64,000 nucleotides of DNA from an uncultured Cohaesibacter sp. (GCF_963676275.1 NZ_OY781091.1:2706775-2770774); one strand, 5' to 3'; shown: positions 36,934 to 47,968, counted from the first letter of the stretch. Notes: generated from the letters alone by a model not told the origin. Translations and numbers: made by a program.

Positions 36934-37965
36934 CTAAAGGTCTACGATCTTGCCATCGACGAGCGTGATCTGACGATCCATCCGCTCCGCCAAAAACAGG
37001 TTATGCGTCGCCACCAGCGCGGCAATACCCGATTGCTTCACCAGCGCATTGAGCGCCTTGAAAACATATTCCGACGTATTGGGATCCAGATTGCCCGTTG
37101 GTTCGTCAGCCAGCAGAACACGAGGAGCATTTGCCATCGCACGGGCAATGGCCACCCTCTGCTTCTCGCCCCCCGACAATTCAGACGGACGGTGATCAGC
37201 GCGGTGATCGATTTTCATATAGGCCAGCAATTCGGCGGCGCGTATTTCTGCTTCCTTGCGGCTTTGCCCGGAAATGAGCTGCGGCAGCATGACATTTTCC
37301 AGCGCGGAAAATTCCGCCAGCAAATGATGGAACTGATAAACGAAGCCGATCTCATTGCGGCGCACCAACGTCCGCGAGCGATCCGCGGCCTCACCTTGCG
37401 CCACGCTGGCAATATAGACCTCGCCAGAAGTTGGTCGCTCGAGAAGACCGGCAATATGCAACAAAGTCGATTTGCCCGCACCGGATGGCGCAACCAGCGC
37501 CACCATTTCACCGGCCCGCACTGTCAGATTGGCGCCATTCAGAACAACCAGATCCTCCTCGGCCTGCGCATAGGATTGTTTGACATTATCAAGCACAAGC
37601 AGATTGTCAGCATCGAAGGCATCGCTTCCAAATCCATCCCCGCCGGCCGAAGATGATGCGGCCGCGGCATAAGAGGCATAGGAGGTCTGCGAAGGTTGCC
37701 CTGCAGCTGCCCCGACATCTCTCCATTCGGCAGAACCATCATCATAGCCGGACGCAGAAGGCATAACCGGAAGATCAGAAGTCAGCTCAACAAAGCCCGA
37801 TGTCTCCTCATCGGCCTCATAATTGGTTTCTTGCGCGGGCATGGCCTGAAGATCCTGCATCTGTTCATGTTGAGCGTCGGGCACAGCCCTCTTTGCCTTG
37901 GCTCTGGATGCCTGAGCGCGTTCTTCATCGCTCAAAACCGGCCAGAAAAAGCTTTTCTTATTCAT
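36934..37965 (-). CDS. lolD: Lipoprotein-releasing ABC transporter ATPase LolD, with N-terminal extension
   Basis: This 343-residue protein ends in a normal ~225-residue LolD/MacB-type ATPase: Walker [10 protein letters not shown] at 159–167, signature [15 protein letters not shown], and Walker [12 protein letters not shown]. It drives extraction of lipoproteins from the inner membrane. The first ~120 residues are unusual: acidic and Ala/Ser/Gly-rich, low complexity (for example [15 protein letters not shown] at about 95–109), probably disordered. The ATG at 37965 overlaps the last codons of the permease gene (ATGAATAA), so it is translationally coupled. An upstream start would extend it another 27 residues into the permease gene. 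A start nearer the ATPase domain is not excluded, but the overlap favours this one. Confidence 0.93.
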   Translation of the reverse strand: MNKKSFFWPVLSDEERAQASRAKAKRAVPDAQHEQMQDLQAMPAQETNYEADEETSGFVELTSDLPVMPSASGYDDGSAEWRDVGAAAGQPSQTSYASYAAAASSSAGGDGFGSDAFDADNLLVLDNVKQSYAQAEEDLVVLNGANLTVRAGEMVALVAPSGAGKSTLLHIAGLLERPTSGEVYIASVAQGEAADRSRTLVRRNEIGFVYQFHHLLAEFSALENVMLPQLISGQSRKEAEIRAAELLAYMKIDHRADHRPSELSGGEKQRVAIARAMANAPRVLLADEPTGNLDPNTSEYVFKALNALVKQSGIAALVATHNLFLAERMDRQITLVDGKIVDL

Positions 37966-39226
37966 AGCGCAGCGCCTCCACCGGATCGAGCCTTGCTGCC
38001 CGCCAGGCGGGATAAAGCGTTGCCAGGAAGGACAGGACAAGGGCAATCAGCAAAACGGAAATCGTCTCGGATGCATCCATGTCAGCGGGAAGTTTTGAAA
38101 GGAAATAAAGCTCGGGCGAAAAAAGCTCCGTGCGCGTAATCCAGGAGACAAACTGACGGATCGACTCGATATTCAGGCAGACGATAAGGCCGAGAATGAA
38201 CCCGGCGAACGTGCCCACGACTCCTATGGCCGCGCCGGTAATCATGAATATCCGCATGATGGAAGCGCGTGTTGCCCCCATTGTCCTGAGAATGGCGATG
38301 TCGCTGCCCTTGTCCTTGACCAGCATGATCAAACCGGAAATGATATTCAGCGCGGCGACCAGAATGATCAGCGTCAGGATGATGAACATCAGGTTGCGTT
38401 CCACTTCCAGCGCCGAAAAGAAGGTCACGTTGCGATATCGCCAGTCTGTCATGAAGATCTGACGGTTGACCGCCTCCTCGACCGCAGGCCGCAACTCACC
38501 CACCCTGTCGGGATCATCGAGATAAACCTCGATGGCCGAAACCTTGCCATCCTGATTGAAATAGGCCTGCGCGGCTTCCAGAGGCATGAATATGAAGGTG
38601 CTGTCATATTCGCTCATGCCGATCTCGAAGATCGCATTCACCGGATAGGATTTGATGCGCGGAGCAACCCCCATCGGGGTGACAGCCCCCTTTGGCGAAA
38701 TCAGCGTAACACGGTCCCCGGCAATCACGCCAAGCGAACGCGCCAGCCTTGACCCGAGCGCGATACCCTCGGAGCTGTCGAAATCGTCGAAACTGCCCTG
38801 CAGAACATTCTTGGAAACAAGCTGGAGCTTGTCGATGCTTTCCTTCGACATGCCACGAACCAGCGCGCCAACCGAGCCGCCCGACCCGGAGGCCAGAATC
38901 TGCCCTTCAACAAAGGGAATGACAAAGTGAACCCCGTCGACCCCTTCGATGCGCTTGGTGATATCGCCATAATCCGTCAGATCCGTATCCATCGGCTGGA
39001 TGACCAGATGGCCATTGATGCCGAGAATCTTGTCGAGCAACTCGGAGCGAAAACCATTCATCACCGCCATGACGATGATCAGCGTTGCAACGCCCAGCAT
39101 GATGCCGAAAAAGGAGAGCCAGGATATAACCGAGACGAAGGCATCCCGCCGCCGAGAACGTAGATAACGGAAAGCCATCATCCACTCGAACATGGCGAAT
39201 GGCGATTGGATCTTTGGCGCGGACAT
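37958..39226 (-). CDS. lolE: Lipoprotein-releasing ABC transporter permease LolC/LolE
   Basis: This 422-residue permease has the LolC/E topology: an N-terminal helix (about 28–50, after [16 protein letters not shown]), a large periplasmic domain (about 50–275) and three C-terminal helices with the FtsX-like region. [15 protein letters not shown], the conserved cytoplasmic coupling segment, is at about 306–320. A single permease gene suggests a homodimeric (LolF-like) exporter, as is common in alphaproteobacteria. Its stop overlaps the lolD start by 8 bases. GGAG precedes the ATG. Confidence 0.94.
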   Translation of the reverse strand: MSAPKIQSPFAMFEWMMAFRYLRSRRRDAFVSVISWLSFFGIMLGVATLIIVMAVMNGFRSELLDKILGINGHLVIQPMDTDLTDYGDITKRIEGVDGVHFVIPFVEGQILASGSGGSVGALVRGMSKESIDKLQLVSKNVLQGSFDDFDSSEGIALGSRLARSLGVIAGDRVTLISPKGAVTPMGVAPRIKSYPVNAIFEIGMSEYDSTFIFMPLEAAQAYFNQDGKVSAIEVYLDDPDRVGELRPAVEEAVNRQIFMTDWRYRNVTFFSALEVERNLMFIILTLIILVAALNIISGLIMLVKDKGSDIAILRTMGATRASIMRIFMITGAAIGVVGTFAGFILGLIVCLNIESIRQFVSWITRTELFSPELYFLSKLPADMDASETISVLLIALVLSFLATLYPAWRAARLDPVEALRYE

Positions 39227-39296
39227 TCAATTCTCCAGACAGAACCGCCGCCCGCTCAGCATAGCCAAGCAGGCAACATATTCTTGTTTTATCGAA

Positions 39297-40619
39297 TCAT
39301 TTACCGGCGATGATACGATCAACGACCCCGTCGAGGGAAACCATTTCACGCGCACCCGTGGCCCGATCCTTGATTTCCACCTCATTTGACTTCAGGCCGC
39401 GTGGACCGACAATGATCTGGGTCGGCAGACCGATGAGATCCATCGTGGCAAATTTGGCACCAGCCTGACCGGCGCGGTCATCATAGAGAACGTCAAATCC
39501 GGCATTTCCAAGGCGCTCATAGAGCTGGTCGCTGGCCGCCGTGGTTTCCGCATTATCGACCTTCATATTGATGAGACCGATATCGAACGGCGCGACAGAC
39601 TTGGGCCAGATAATGCCATTCTCGTCATGGCTGGCTTCGATGATGCCGCCGAGCAGACGCGATACGCCGACCCCGTAAGAGCCCATATGAACCGGATATT
39701 CCTTGCCATCGGCAGCCATCACATTAGCCCCCATCTTGGCCGAATATTTTGTGCCGAAATAGAAGATATGCCCTACTTCGATGCCGCGAGCGGCAATCCG
39801 GTCCGCTTCGGGGATCGCATTGAAGGCAGCTTCATCATGCATTTCGTCGGTTGCGGCATATTCATTGGTCCAGTCAGCCACAACGCCGGAAAGATCACCT
39901 GAGAAGTCGATGTCATCACCGGGCACAGCCTTGGAGAGATAATTCTTGTGGCAGAAAACCTCACTCTCGCCGGTATCGGCCAGAATGATGAATTCATGGC
40001 TGAGGTCGCCGCCAATCGGACCGGTATCGGCCTTCATCGGAATGGCCGTCATGCCAAGGCGCTTGAAGGTGCGCAGATAGGCAACGAACATGCGATAATA
40101 GGCCTCACGCGCCCGCGCTTCATCCATATCAAAGCTATAGGCATCCTTCATCAGGAATTCACGGCCGCGCATCACGCCAAAACGGGGCCGGATCTCGTCG
40201 CGGAATTTCCACTGGATGTGATAAAGGTTCAGCGGCAGATCCTTGTAGGACTTCACATAGGTACGGAAAATATCCGTAATCATTTCCTCATTGGTCGGGC
40301 CAAACAGCATGTCGCGCTCATGGCGATCAACAATGCGCAGCATTTCCTTGCCATAATCATCATAGCGCCCGCTCTCCTTCCAGAGTTCTGCCGGCTGCAT
40401 GGTTGGCATCAGAAGCTCGATGGCACCAGAGCGGTCCTGTTCTTCCCGAACGATCTGCTCGACCTTGCTCAACACCTTCAGCCCCAGCGGCAGCCAGCTA
40501 TAGATACCGGCCTGCTGCTGCCGGATCATGCCCGCGCGAAGCATATAGCGATGGGATACGATTTCCGCCTCTTTAGGTGTCTCCTTCAGGATCGGCAGAA
40601 AATAACGGGAAAGACGCAT
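39297..40619 (-). CDS. proS: Prolyl-tRNA synthetase (short alphaproteobacterial form)
   Basis: This 440-residue class II synthetase opens [23 protein letters not shown]. It has motif 2 around [35 protein letters not shown] (in part) and motif 3 in [16 protein letters not shown]. The length matches the form that lacks the large editing insertion found in E. coli ProS. The C-terminal anticodon-binding domain begins at about residue 345. The order proS–lolE–lolD is typical of Hyphomicrobiales. It lies 70 bases upstream of lolE and may be cotranscribed with it. Confidence 0.97.
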   Translation of the reverse strand: MRLSRYFLPILKETPKEAEIVSHRYMLRAGMIRQQQAGIYSWLPLGLKVLSKVEQIVREEQDRSGAIELLMPTMQPAELWKESGRYDDYGKEMLRIVDRHERDMLFGPTNEEMITDIFRTYVKSYKDLPLNLYHIQWKFRDEIRPRFGVMRGREFLMKDAYSFDMDEARAREAYYRMFVAYLRTFKRLGMTAIPMKADTGPIGGDLSHEFIILADTGESEVFCHKNYLSKAVPGDDIDFSGDLSGVVADWTNEYAATDEMHDEAAFNAIPEADRIAARGIEVGHIFYFGTKYSAKMGANVMAADGKEYPVHMGSYGVGVSRLLGGIIEASHDENGIIWPKSVAPFDIGLINMKVDNAETTAASDQLYERLGNAGFDVLYDDRAGQAGAKFATMDLIGLPTQIIVGPRGLKSNEVEIKDRATGAREMVSLDGVVDRIIAGK

Positions 40620-40956
40620 GGATCTGGTTCTTTCTTTTGAAATGCGAAAACGAAATATGCACGCGCGTCAAAGATCCGGCACAAGGCCAGCAAATTGACC
40701 GCATATCACTCGCAGCCTTTATAGACCGAGATCGATTCTGGGACAGCAAATATTAACCCGGAAGGCTTCAGTTTGAGTTTTTGCACAGGCAGAGGATCGA
40801 GAATAGGTAATTATTACCGTCCACTTATTCGAAAGACGAAGAACAAATCAGCTTTCCCGTTGCAGTTGATTTTCGTTCTCAAAAAAAAGCGAAAAAATAC
40901 GCAATTGCATAAAAATAATGATGACAAATTGGGCGTTTGGGATTAATGTCCCTACC

Positions 40957-41146
40957 ATAACGATAAGAGATACGCTCACCACCGTTATCTCACTTCGCGC
41001 AGTAATGTCTTGGGAGGATACATATCTCTGGCGCGCTTTTTAAGCAGCTGCCGCTCAGTATCAGCAAAACCACAAATGCAAACTGAGCAATGAGATCACG
41101 TCGCGATCACTAAAAAAGCAAGGCTTTTCAAGCCTTGTTTTTTTTT
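40957..41146 (+). ncRNA. Candidate small RNA ending in a strong terminator
   Basis: A textbook terminator at 41119–41146 closes a + strand stretch with no protein gene. Upstream, ATAACG/CGTTAT (40957–40962 with 40983–40988) or GAGATACG/CGTTATCTC (40967–40974 with 40983–40991) can form a 5' stem. A 12-codon frame starts at an ATG near 41008 (MSWEDTYLWRAF) but lacks a clear ribosome-binding site. The 5' end is a guess; length could be 100–190 bases. I do not recognise an Rfam family. Alternatively the hairpin only serves the leftward mce/DUF1467 transcript. Confidence 0.35.
41119..41146. terminator. Strong intrinsic terminator, possibly bidirectional
   Basis: CAAGGCTT and AAGCCTTG with a 3-base loop are followed by nine T on the + strand and by CTTTTTT on the − strand. 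The + strand form is the stronger. Confidence 0.85.
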
Positions 41147-41529
41147 GCCTTCATTTCCCAAACACAGATCCTGCCAATATCGCAATCTTCCCGGCACGAA
41201 ATCCGGCAACCTGTCCAACAAGGCCATCCTTATGTTGGGTCGATGCTTATCGATTTCAAGTGACAGGCATGTGACAATTTGGCCAGCGCTGACAAAAGCC
41301 AGAAATTTCCTCACTATCCTGAAAAATCCCGCCTGCAAATAGCGACGGATCAGACAGCCCTACCCGATGGCGTCTCGTGCTAAAACGCCGACCCGACGCC
41401 AATGCTATTGCAGCCCCGTCAAATCGAGACAGATGCAAGGAGGCAAACCGGAGCGAATATAAAAATCGTAACGAATGCAGGGATATGAGCCCAGCGCGAA
41501 AAACCGACGATCGATTTCAGACTGTCAGG

Positions 41530-41811
41530 CTATTTCAGACTGTCGGGCATGGGCAAAAAGGAGAGAAGATCAAGGCCGAGGCCTTCGATCACCACGGCCC
41601 AGTAAAACAGGGCGAACAATATTGTAGCCAGAATTGTCGTGGCAACGGCCTTGCGGATCATCATCGCGCGCGCCGGAGCGCTGGGCGTGGTGCCGAGCCG
41701 CTGATCTTGATCTTGTTCTTCCGCCTGCGTTCGCACGCCGAAGGGAAGCACAATGAAAAGCGAAAGCCACCAGATGATGAAATAAACGGCAAGGCCGCTA
41801 ACCAAACTCAT
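41530..41811 (-). CDS. DUF1467 family small membrane protein
   Basis: This 93-residue protein has two transmembrane helices (about 5–25 and 60–80) separated by a charged loop with EEQDQDQRLGTTPSAPA. The N-terminal helix with IIWWLSLFIVLPFGVRTQ and a loop ending in ARAMMIRKA are the DUF1467 pattern as I recall it, a family found mainly in alphaproteobacteria. Its function is unknown. It starts 25 bases after the methylmalonyl-CoA epimerase stop, the usual arrangement, and is likely cotranscribed with it. Confidence 0.88.
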   Translation of the reverse strand: MSLVSGLAVYFIIWWLSLFIVLPFGVRTQAEEQDQDQRLGTTPSAPARAMMIRKAVATTILATILFALFYWAVVIEGLGLDLLSFLPMPDSLK

Positions 41812-41836
41812 GAAGTCTTACCTTTGAAGGAAAGGC

Positions 41837-42247
41837 TTATACCTGTTCCAGCTCTGTCAGGGTGCCGCAGAAATCTTTCGGATGCAGGAAGATGACAGGC
41901 TTGCCATGGGCACCGATTTTCGGCTCGCCATCACCAAGAACGCGGGCGCCTTCGGCTTTCAGCTTGTCGCGTGCAGCAATGATGTCTTCCACTTCGTAGC
42001 AAACATGGTGAATGCCGCCGACCGGATTCTTTTCAAGGAACTTGGCAATCGGGCTATTCTCACCAAGCGGCTCCAGCAATTCGATTTTGGTGTTTGGCAG
42101 TTCAACGAAAACCACTTTCACGCCATGTTCAGTAACTTCCTGTGGCTCCGAGCATTTTGCGCCCAGAACGCCGCCATAGGTGGCAACGCCGCTTTCGAGA
42201 CTCGGTACGGCAATAGCCACATGGTTCAATCGACCAATCATTTCCAT
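41837..42247 (-). CDS. mce: Methylmalonyl-CoA epimerase
   Basis: This 136-residue vicinal-oxygen-chelate protein interconverts (R)- and (S)-methylmalonyl-CoA, needed to feed propionyl-CoA carbon into the TCA cycle. Metal-ligand regions are LNHVAIAV (about residue 8), GGIHHVCYEV (about 78–87) and the final TLTELEQV. The next conserved stretch IELLEPLG is also present. Two in-frame ATG codons 6 bases apart are both possible; AAGGA precedes them. If the microcompartment makes propionyl-CoA this enzyme could act downstream, but the gene order mce–rnj is a general Hyphomicrobiales trait. Confidence 0.95.
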   Translation of the reverse strand: MEMIGRLNHVAIAVPSLESGVATYGGVLGAKCSEPQEVTEHGVKVVFVELPNTKIELLEPLGENSPIAKFLEKNPVGGIHHVCYEVEDIIAARDKLKAEGARVLGDGEPKIGAHGKPVIFLHPKDFCGTLTELEQV

Positions 42248-42332
42248 GCTTCCTTTTTCACTATGGTGTTTACCGGCTAAGACCTGTCAACGCGACAAGC
42301 CTTTAGTCTTACCGGCAAACCATTCTCCATTG

Positions 42333-43997
42333 TCATACAAGGTTGATCATGACCGCGACAACTGGCTTTTTGGCCCACTTTTGGTTCACCTCAGAGCGGA
42401 CAGACCGCCTGACAGCTTCGCGCAACACTTCAACATCCTTGCGTTTCTTGGCTGGCATCCCCTTCAGGGCGCCGAAAATTCCGGCTTCCACGATTTCAAC
42501 AAACAACTGATCATTGGCATCTCTTTCGGGAATACCGGCCAGAGCCATTTGTGGATGGCCCAGAACTTCCCCCTTGCGGCTGATGGTGATTGCCACAGAA
42601 ATATGCCCCACAAAGGAGAGCTTGCGCCGCTCCTGTATCCCCATTTCCTCAAAAGTGCCAACCAGCGCCCCATCCTTATAGAGGCGACCGCCGAAATATT
42701 CGTCCCAGCTCTTGACCGTCCCGCCCGCCAGACGGGCCATCCAGCCGTTGCGCACATGCAGCACGTCTGCAACACCCATCTCTCTGGCCAGTTTCGCGTG
42801 GGCCTTCAGATGCATCTCTTCCCCATGCACAGGGACGGCAATCCGGGGTTTGATCCATTCATAAAGCTTGCGCAGATCACCGCGCCGCGGATGGCCGGAA
42901 ACATGGATCGCAGCATCCTTCTCCGTGATGACATCAACATCATGGGTCGCCAGATTGTTGATGACCTCATTGATCGCCCGCTCGTTTCCGGGGATCGCCT
43001 TGGATGAAAAAATGACCTGATCGCCCCTTGAAAGCTGCACGGTAGGATGCTCACCGGCAGCGACCCGGGCGAGAGCGGCGCGTTTCTCTCCCTGAGACCC
43101 GGTCAGGATCGCAACAACCTTGTCCCTTGGCAGATAGCCATAATCCTCATCCGAGATGAATTCGGGAACATCGGTTAGATAGCCCTGCTCCTGAGCCACC
43201 TCGATGAAACGCCACAGGGCTCGGCCGACAACGACACATTGCCGGTCGTTGGCCCTTGCAGCCCGAGCAATTGCCTGCACGCGGGAAACATTGGAAGCAA
43301 AGGTAGAAACGGCAACCCGATGCGGAGCCTTAGCAATCAGACGGGTCAGTTCTGCCTCGACATCCTTTTCTGAAATCGAGGAGCCTTCAGACATGGCATT
43401 GGTCGAGTCGCAAAGCATGGCGAGTACGCCCTCCTGCCCCAACTCGATCAGGCGTGCCACATCCGTTCCGCGCCCAACTCCGGGCGTAGCATCCAGCTTC
43501 CAGTCTCCGGTATGCAACACCAACCCATGGCTGGTGCGGATAGCCAGTGCGCTGGCCTCGGGAATGGAATGGGAAACAGCGACGAATTCGACATTGAAGG
43601 CACCGATCTGGACCCGCCCGCCCTGCTTGACGCGCGTCACCGGAATATCGAGCGAACCGGGCTCTGATTCAGCCTTCGCCTCGATCAGATCCGCCAGAAA
43701 GCCGCTCGCATAAACCGGAAGCTCCAGCATCGGCCAGAGCGAGAAAAGGGCACCGAAATGATCTTCGTGCCCATGGGTGATGACAATCCCCTCGATCCGG
43801 TCCCGCTCCTGTTGCAGAAAGCGGATATCGGCAAAAATCAGGTCCGCGCCGGGATGGGCCTCATTGGCAAAAGCCACACCGAAGTCCACAATCAACCAAC
43901 GCTTGTCCCCTTCCGGCCCGATGCCGTAAAGGGCCATATTCATGCCGATTTCTCCTACGCCGCCCAGCGGCATAAAGACCAGTTCAGAAGATGTCAT
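42333..43997 (-). CDS. rnj: Ribonuclease J
   Basis: This 554-residue metallo-beta-lactamase/beta-CASP nuclease acts in mRNA turnover and rRNA 5' maturation. The zinc-binding motif THGHEDHFGAL is at about residues 71–81, LHTGDWKLD further on supplies another ligand, and the beta-CASP domain ends with HVSGHPRRGDL. The start at ATG 43997 (MTSSELVFMPLGGVGEIGMN) is preceded by GAGAG; a longer frame runs back into birA. RNase J with mce and DUF1467 downstream is a conserved alphaproteobacterial cluster. Confidence 0.95.
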   Translation of the reverse strand: MTSSELVFMPLGGVGEIGMNMALYGIGPEGDKRWLIVDFGVAFANEAHPGADLIFADIRFLQQERDRIEGIVITHGHEDHFGALFSLWPMLELPVYASGFLADLIEAKAESEPGSLDIPVTRVKQGGRVQIGAFNVEFVAVSHSIPEASALAIRTSHGLVLHTGDWKLDATPGVGRGTDVARLIELGQEGVLAMLCDSTNAMSEGSSISEKDVEAELTRLIAKAPHRVAVSTFASNVSRVQAIARAARANDRQCVVVGRALWRFIEVAQEQGYLTDVPEFISDEDYGYLPRDKVVAILTGSQGEKRAALARVAAGEHPTVQLSRGDQVIFSSKAIPGNERAINEVINNLATHDVDVITEKDAAIHVSGHPRRGDLRKLYEWIKPRIAVPVHGEEMHLKAHAKLAREMGVADVLHVRNGWMARLAGGTVKSWDEYFGGRLYKDGALVGTFEEMGIQERRKLSFVGHISVAITISRKGEVLGHPQMALAGIPERDANDQLFVEIVEAGIFGALKGMPAKKRKDVEVLREAVRRSVRSEVNQKWAKKPVVAVMINLV

Positions 43998-44029
43998 ATT
44001 CTCTCTCACCGTGGCGCTTTTGTGCGCCA

Positions 44030-44923
44030 TCATTTTTGCATTTCTGCATACATTCCGGGCAAAAAGACATCGCCCGCATAAATTACCCGTGTCTCGCCAT
44101 CAGCCATGCGCATCACCAGCGCCCCGTCCTCATCGAGCATCTCGAAGGTGCCCTCGACGGTTTCATTGGGCAGACGCGCCACCACATGCTGGCCCAGTCC
44201 TCGCGCAGAGGAAAGCCAATCCTGACGGATCGCGGCAAAATTCTCGCCTCTCTGCCAGACGGCCAACCGATCAGCCATTTGCCCGATCAGTCGCTCCAGC
44301 AAAAGTTCGGGAGAAACATCGTAGCCGGTCTGGGCGATATCGGCCGCCTTGAGGCCATCTGTTACCTCCGGATGGGTCCGGCAATTCACCCCGATCCCGA
44401 TTGCCACCGCCTGTCGGCCATCGGGCAGAAAGGTCCCTTCCAGCAGAATGCCGCAGATTTTCTGATCACCCCATAAAAGATCATTGGGCCATTTGATGCG
44501 CAGGGCTGGTTGCAAATGGGGGGGGATGAGTTCGCAAATCGCGCGATGAACCGCAGTGGCCGTAAGCAGCGGCAACTGCCCCACCTGACGGGCAGGCGCC
44601 GGATCGATCAGCAGCAGGGTCGCGGCCAGATTGCCATGCTCGGAACTCCAGTGCCGCCCCCGTCTCCCGCGTCCGGCGGTCTGTTCACCGGCGCAAATCC
44701 ATAAGCCACTCTCTTCGCCCCGCTGGGCAGCATCAAGGGCATATTGGTTGGTGGAATCAATGCTGTCGAATGTGACGAGGCGATAGGGTTCAGGGAGTAT
44801 ATTCAATGTGATGGCTCGATCTGGAAACCGGAAGGCGGAGATTTCCGTCCAACAGGTTTGCCCGTCTTGGAAAACAGCCCGACAGCAGCCGGGCCATGTC
44901 TTCATATCACAACAGTCCCTCAC
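44030..44923 (-). CDS. birA: Biotin–[acetyl-CoA-carboxylase] ligase
   Basis: This protein of up to 297 residues is a class I biotin ligase: it activates biotin as biotinyl-AMP and attaches it to the biotin carrier protein. The motif TAGRGRRGRHWSSE (usual GRGR-x-G-R-x-W) is at about 82–95, and the KWPNDLLWG region with catalytic Lys at about 143–151. There is no N-terminal helix-turn-helix, so it should not act as a biotin repressor. The start is uncertain: clear homology begins only at about residue 46 (EPYRLVTFDSIDSTN), and ATG 44905 or a TTG at 44806 are alternatives. It follows nuoN, a normal neighbour in this group. Confidence 0.93.
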   Translation of the reverse strand: MRDCCDMKTWPGCCRAVFQDGQTCWTEISAFRFPDRAITLNILPEPYRLVTFDSIDSTNQYALDAAQRGEESGLWICAGEQTAGRGRRGRHWSSEHGNLAATLLLIDPAPARQVGQLPLLTATAVHRAICELIPPHLQPALRIKWPNDLLWGDQKICGILLEGTFLPDGRQAVAIGIGVNCRTHPEVTDGLKAADIAQTGYDVSPELLLERLIGQMADRLAVWQRGENFAAIRQDWLSSARGLGQHVVARLPNETVEGTFEMLDEDGALVMRMADGETRVIYAGDVFLPGMYAEMQK

Positions 44924-44975
44924 TGTCTCGCAAAAGACTCACATTTGTCTCCCCGGGGCCCGAAAGGCGGGCCGA

Positions 44976-46421
44976 TCAGAAGAAACTGGCCGCAGCAATT
45001 TCCGCAGCATTCAGGATCGGGCTGACATAGAAAACCATGCTCGCCATGAACAGGCCGCTGATAAACAGCACAAGCCGCAGCTCGTTTGCAGGCCGTTCGA
45101 AAACCGGGGCCGGATCATCAAAGAACATGATCTTGACGATGCGCAGATAATAGAAGGCACCAACCACCGACGACAGCACACCGATGATCGCCAGCGGATA
45201 AAGCCCCGCTTCGATGGCCGCCGAAAAGACGAACCATTTGCCGAAGAAACCGCCCATCCAGGGAATGCCCGCGAGCGAGAACATCAGCACACCAAGCAAC
45301 ACCGCCATCGGCAGATCATTCTTGGCAAGACCGGCAAGCTCGTCGATCCTTTCAACCGCCCCGTCCCTGCGCCGCATGGAAAGGATTGCCGCAAAGGTGC
45401 CCAATGTCATTGCCAGATAGGTGATCAGATAAATGATCACGCCGACCACACCCGCCGAACTTCCTGCGGCAAGCCCGACCAGCGCATAGCCCATGTGACC
45501 GATGGAGGAATAGGCCATCAGCCGCTTGATATTGCGCTGCCCGATAGCGGCAAATGCCCCCAGAATCATGGAGAGGATGGAGACGAAGGTGATCACCTGT
45601 CGCCATTGCAGATCCATCGGATCAAAGGCCGTCATAACCACGCGTACGATCAGCCCCATAGCGGCAATCTTTGGCGCGGCAGCCAGAAAGGCGGTAACTG
45701 GCGTGGGCGCACCTTCATAAACATCCGGCGTCCACATATGGAAGGGAACGGCGGAGATCTTGAAGGTCATGCCAGCCAGAATGAAGACGAGCCCGAAGAC
45801 GATACCGATCCCGGCCCCTTCCACATGGACCGTTTCGGCGATGCCATCAAATGATGTCTGGCCGGTGAAGCCATAGACCAGGCTCATGCCATAGAGCAGC
45901 ATGCCTGAAGACAGCGCCCCGAGAACAAAATATTTCAGCCCCGCTTCCGTCGCCTTGCCACTGTCGCGCTTGAAGGAGGACAGCACATAGAGTGTCAGCG
46001 ACTGCAACTCCAGACCAAGATAGACCGCGATCATGTCATTGGCGGAAAGCATCAGCATCATGCCCACGGTGGCCAGCAGAACCAGCACCGGATATTCATA
46101 GCGATCAAACTTTTCCACCTGCGCAAAACCGACCGACATGGCCAGCGAGAAACCGCAACCAATCAGCACCAGCAGTTTCATCAGGCGGGCAAAGGGGTCC
46201 TGAATGAAGGCGTCATTGAAGATCGTCACCTCGCCACTGGTCGCGACCAGCACCACCGCACCGGCAATGATCAACAGGGCAATGGCGATCCCATTGACCA
46301 CCTGAGAGGTCTTCGACCCGCCAAAGGCCCCAAGCATCAACAACACCATAGCGCCAACCGCCAGCATGATCTCCGGCAAGACGGGCATAAGATTGGGAAG
46401 CGTAGCCAACTCAGAGGTCAT
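44976..46421 (-). CDS. nuoN: NADH-quinone oxidoreductase subunit N
   Basis: This 481-residue antiporter-like membrane subunit of complex I has about 14 transmembrane helices. The conserved [23 protein letters not shown]-type region contains the proton-path lysine stretch, and [19 protein letters not shown] is the shared antiporter motif. It is the last gene of the nuo operon, 35 bases after nuoM. Confidence 0.97.
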   Translation of the reverse strand: MTSELATLPNLMPVLPEIMLAVGAMVLLMLGAFGGSKTSQVVNGIAIALLIIAGAVVLVATSGEVTIFNDAFIQDPFARLMKLLVLIGCGFSLAMSVGFAQVEKFDRYEYPVLVLLATVGMMLMLSANDMIAVYLGLELQSLTLYVLSSFKRDSGKATEAGLKYFVLGALSSGMLLYGMSLVYGFTGQTSFDGIAETVHVEGAGIGIVFGLVFILAGMTFKISAVPFHMWTPDVYEGAPTPVTAFLAAAPKIAAMGLIVRVVMTAFDPMDLQWRQVITFVSILSMILGAFAAIGQRNIKRLMAYSSIGHMGYALVGLAAGSSAGVVGVIIYLITYLAMTLGTFAAILSMRRRDGAVERIDELAGLAKNDLPMAVLLGVLMFSLAGIPWMGGFFGKWFVFSAAIEAGLYPLAIIGVLSSVVGAFYYLRIVKIMFFDDPAPVFERPANELRLVLFISGLFMASMVFYVSPILNAAEIAAASFF

Positions 46422-46456
46422 CTTTCACTCACTTCATGTTTCGCTCGCGCTGCGCT

Positions 46457-47968
46457 CTATTGCGCCAGCATGGCAAGCTTGTCCGCAGCATTCAGTGCCG
46501 CCTGATAATTGTTGATCAGATTTTCGACAGCCGCCGCCGTCACATTCTGGATCGGCGCCGGATAGAAACCGAACAGGATGGTCAAGGCAGCAAGGGGTAC
46601 AAGAATAGTCTTTTCGCGCACATCCATGTCAAGAATACCCTTGAGGCTTTCCTTCTCCAGCTTGCCGAACACAATGCGTCGATAAAGCCACAAGGCATAG
46701 GACGCCGACAGGATAACGCCGGATGCAGCAAACAGCGCGACCCATGTATTGACCTGAAACACGCCGATGATGGTCAGAAACTCGCCAACGAACCCCGAGG
46801 TTCCCGGCAGCCCGACATTGGCCATGGTAAAGATCATGAACAGGGCGGCAAAGACCGGCATCCGGTTGACCAGCCCGCCATAGGCGGAAATCTCGCGCGT
46901 ATGCATCCGGTCATAGACCACGCCGACACAAAGGAACAGCGCGCCGGAAACGATGCCATGCGAGATCATCTGGAAGATGCCGCCCTGAACCCCCTGCTCG
47001 GTCATCGAGAAAATGCCCATGGTCACATAGCCCATATGAGCAACAGAGGAATAGGCGATCAGCTTCTTGATATCCTGCTGGGCCAGAGCCACCAGCGAGG
47101 TATAGATGATGGCGATTACCGAAAGGGTATAGACCAGCGGCGCGAACATGTCGGAAGCCAGAGGAAACATCGGCAACGAGAAACGCAGGAAACCATAGCC
47201 CCCCATCTTCAGCAGGATGGCAGCCAGAATGACCGACCCGGCAGTTGGGGCCTGAACATGGGCATCGGGCAACCATGTATGCACCGGCCACATCGGCATC
47301 TTGACTGCAAAGGAAGCGAAGAAGGCCAGCCACAACCAGATCTGCATCTGCTGCGAGAAAGGATGAGCCAGCAGCGCAACGATATCCGTCGTCCCGGCAT
47401 CCCAATACATCGCCATCACCGCCAGCAGCATCAACACCGAGCCAGCCAGCGTATAGAGGAAGAATTTGAAGCTGGCATAAACCCGGTTCTGCCCGCCCCA
47501 GATGCCGATGATCAGGAACATCGGAATGAGCCCGGCCTCAAAGAACAGATAGAACAGCACCAGATCCAGAGCGCAAAAGACGCCGATCATCATGGTTTCC
47601 AGAATGAGGAAGGCGATCATATATTCCTTCACCCGTTTCTGGATGGAATTGCGGCTGGCATAAATGGCCGCTGGCATCAGGGCCGTGGTCAGAATGACAA
47701 ACAGGATCGAAATGCCGTCCACGCCCATGCGGTAGGAAATCGTCGCGCCAAGCCAATCGGCTTTTTCCTGCATCTGGAATCCCGGATTGGCCGGATCGAA
47801 CTGGCCCAGAACAAGCAGGGAAATCAGGAAGGTGACCACCGTCGTCCAAAGCGCCACATTGGTGATATTGCGCCGGGCGATGACAGTGTCCCCCTTGACC
47901 AGCAGGATCATCATCGCACCGACCAGCGGCAGGAAAACGATCGTGGAAAGTAGTGGCCAATCGCTCAT
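46457..47968 (-). CDS. nuoM: NADH-quinone oxidoreductase subunit M
   Basis: This 503-residue proton-pumping antiporter-like subunit has 14 helices. The conserved [18 protein letters not shown] contains the essential Glu of helix 5, and [20 protein letters not shown] is the family motif. Its start overlaps the nuoL stop (ATGA-type overlap at 47968), indicating translational coupling. Confidence 0.97.
   Translation of the reverse strand: MSDWPLLSTIVFLPLVGAMMILLVKGDTVIARRNITNVALWTTVVTFLISLLVLGQFDPANPGFQMQEKADWLGATISYRMGVDGISILFVILTTALMPAAIYASRNSIQKRVKEYMIAFLILETMMIGVFCALDLVLFYLFFEAGLIPMFLIIGIWGGQNRVYASFKFFLYTLAGSVLMLLAVMAMYWDAGTTDIVALLAHPFSQQMQIWLWLAFFASFAVKMPMWPVHTWLPDAHVQAPTAGSVILAAILLKMGGYGFLRFSLPMFPLASDMFAPLVYTLSVIAIIYTSLVALAQQDIKKLIAYSSVAHMGYVTMGIFSMTEQGVQGGIFQMISHGIVSGALFLCVGVVYDRMHTREISAYGGLVNRMPVFAALFMIFTMANVGLPGTSGFVGEFLTIIGVFQVNTWVALFAASGVILSASYALWLYRRIVFGKLEKESLKGILDMDVREKTILVPLAALTILFGFYPAPIQNVTAAAVENLINNYQAALNAADKLAMLAQ

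Larger units (their letters stand above)
40620..41529. other. Long intergenic region upstream of proS
   Basis: This is 910 bp without a supported protein gene. Structures seen: a perfect palindrome GGTAATTATTACC at 40806–40818; a hairpin-forming stretch at 40957–40991; and a strong terminator at 41119–41146 with no gene upstream of it on the + strand. These last two suggest a small RNA (listed separately). The proS promoter should be at the left end. The 41147–41529 part has no visible structure. Confidence 0.5.

Noticed and set aside
41377-41895. 172-codon rightward frame opposite DUF1467 and mce
   Set aside because: Polar, repetitive antisense composition; it overlaps two supported genes and has no ribosome-binding site.
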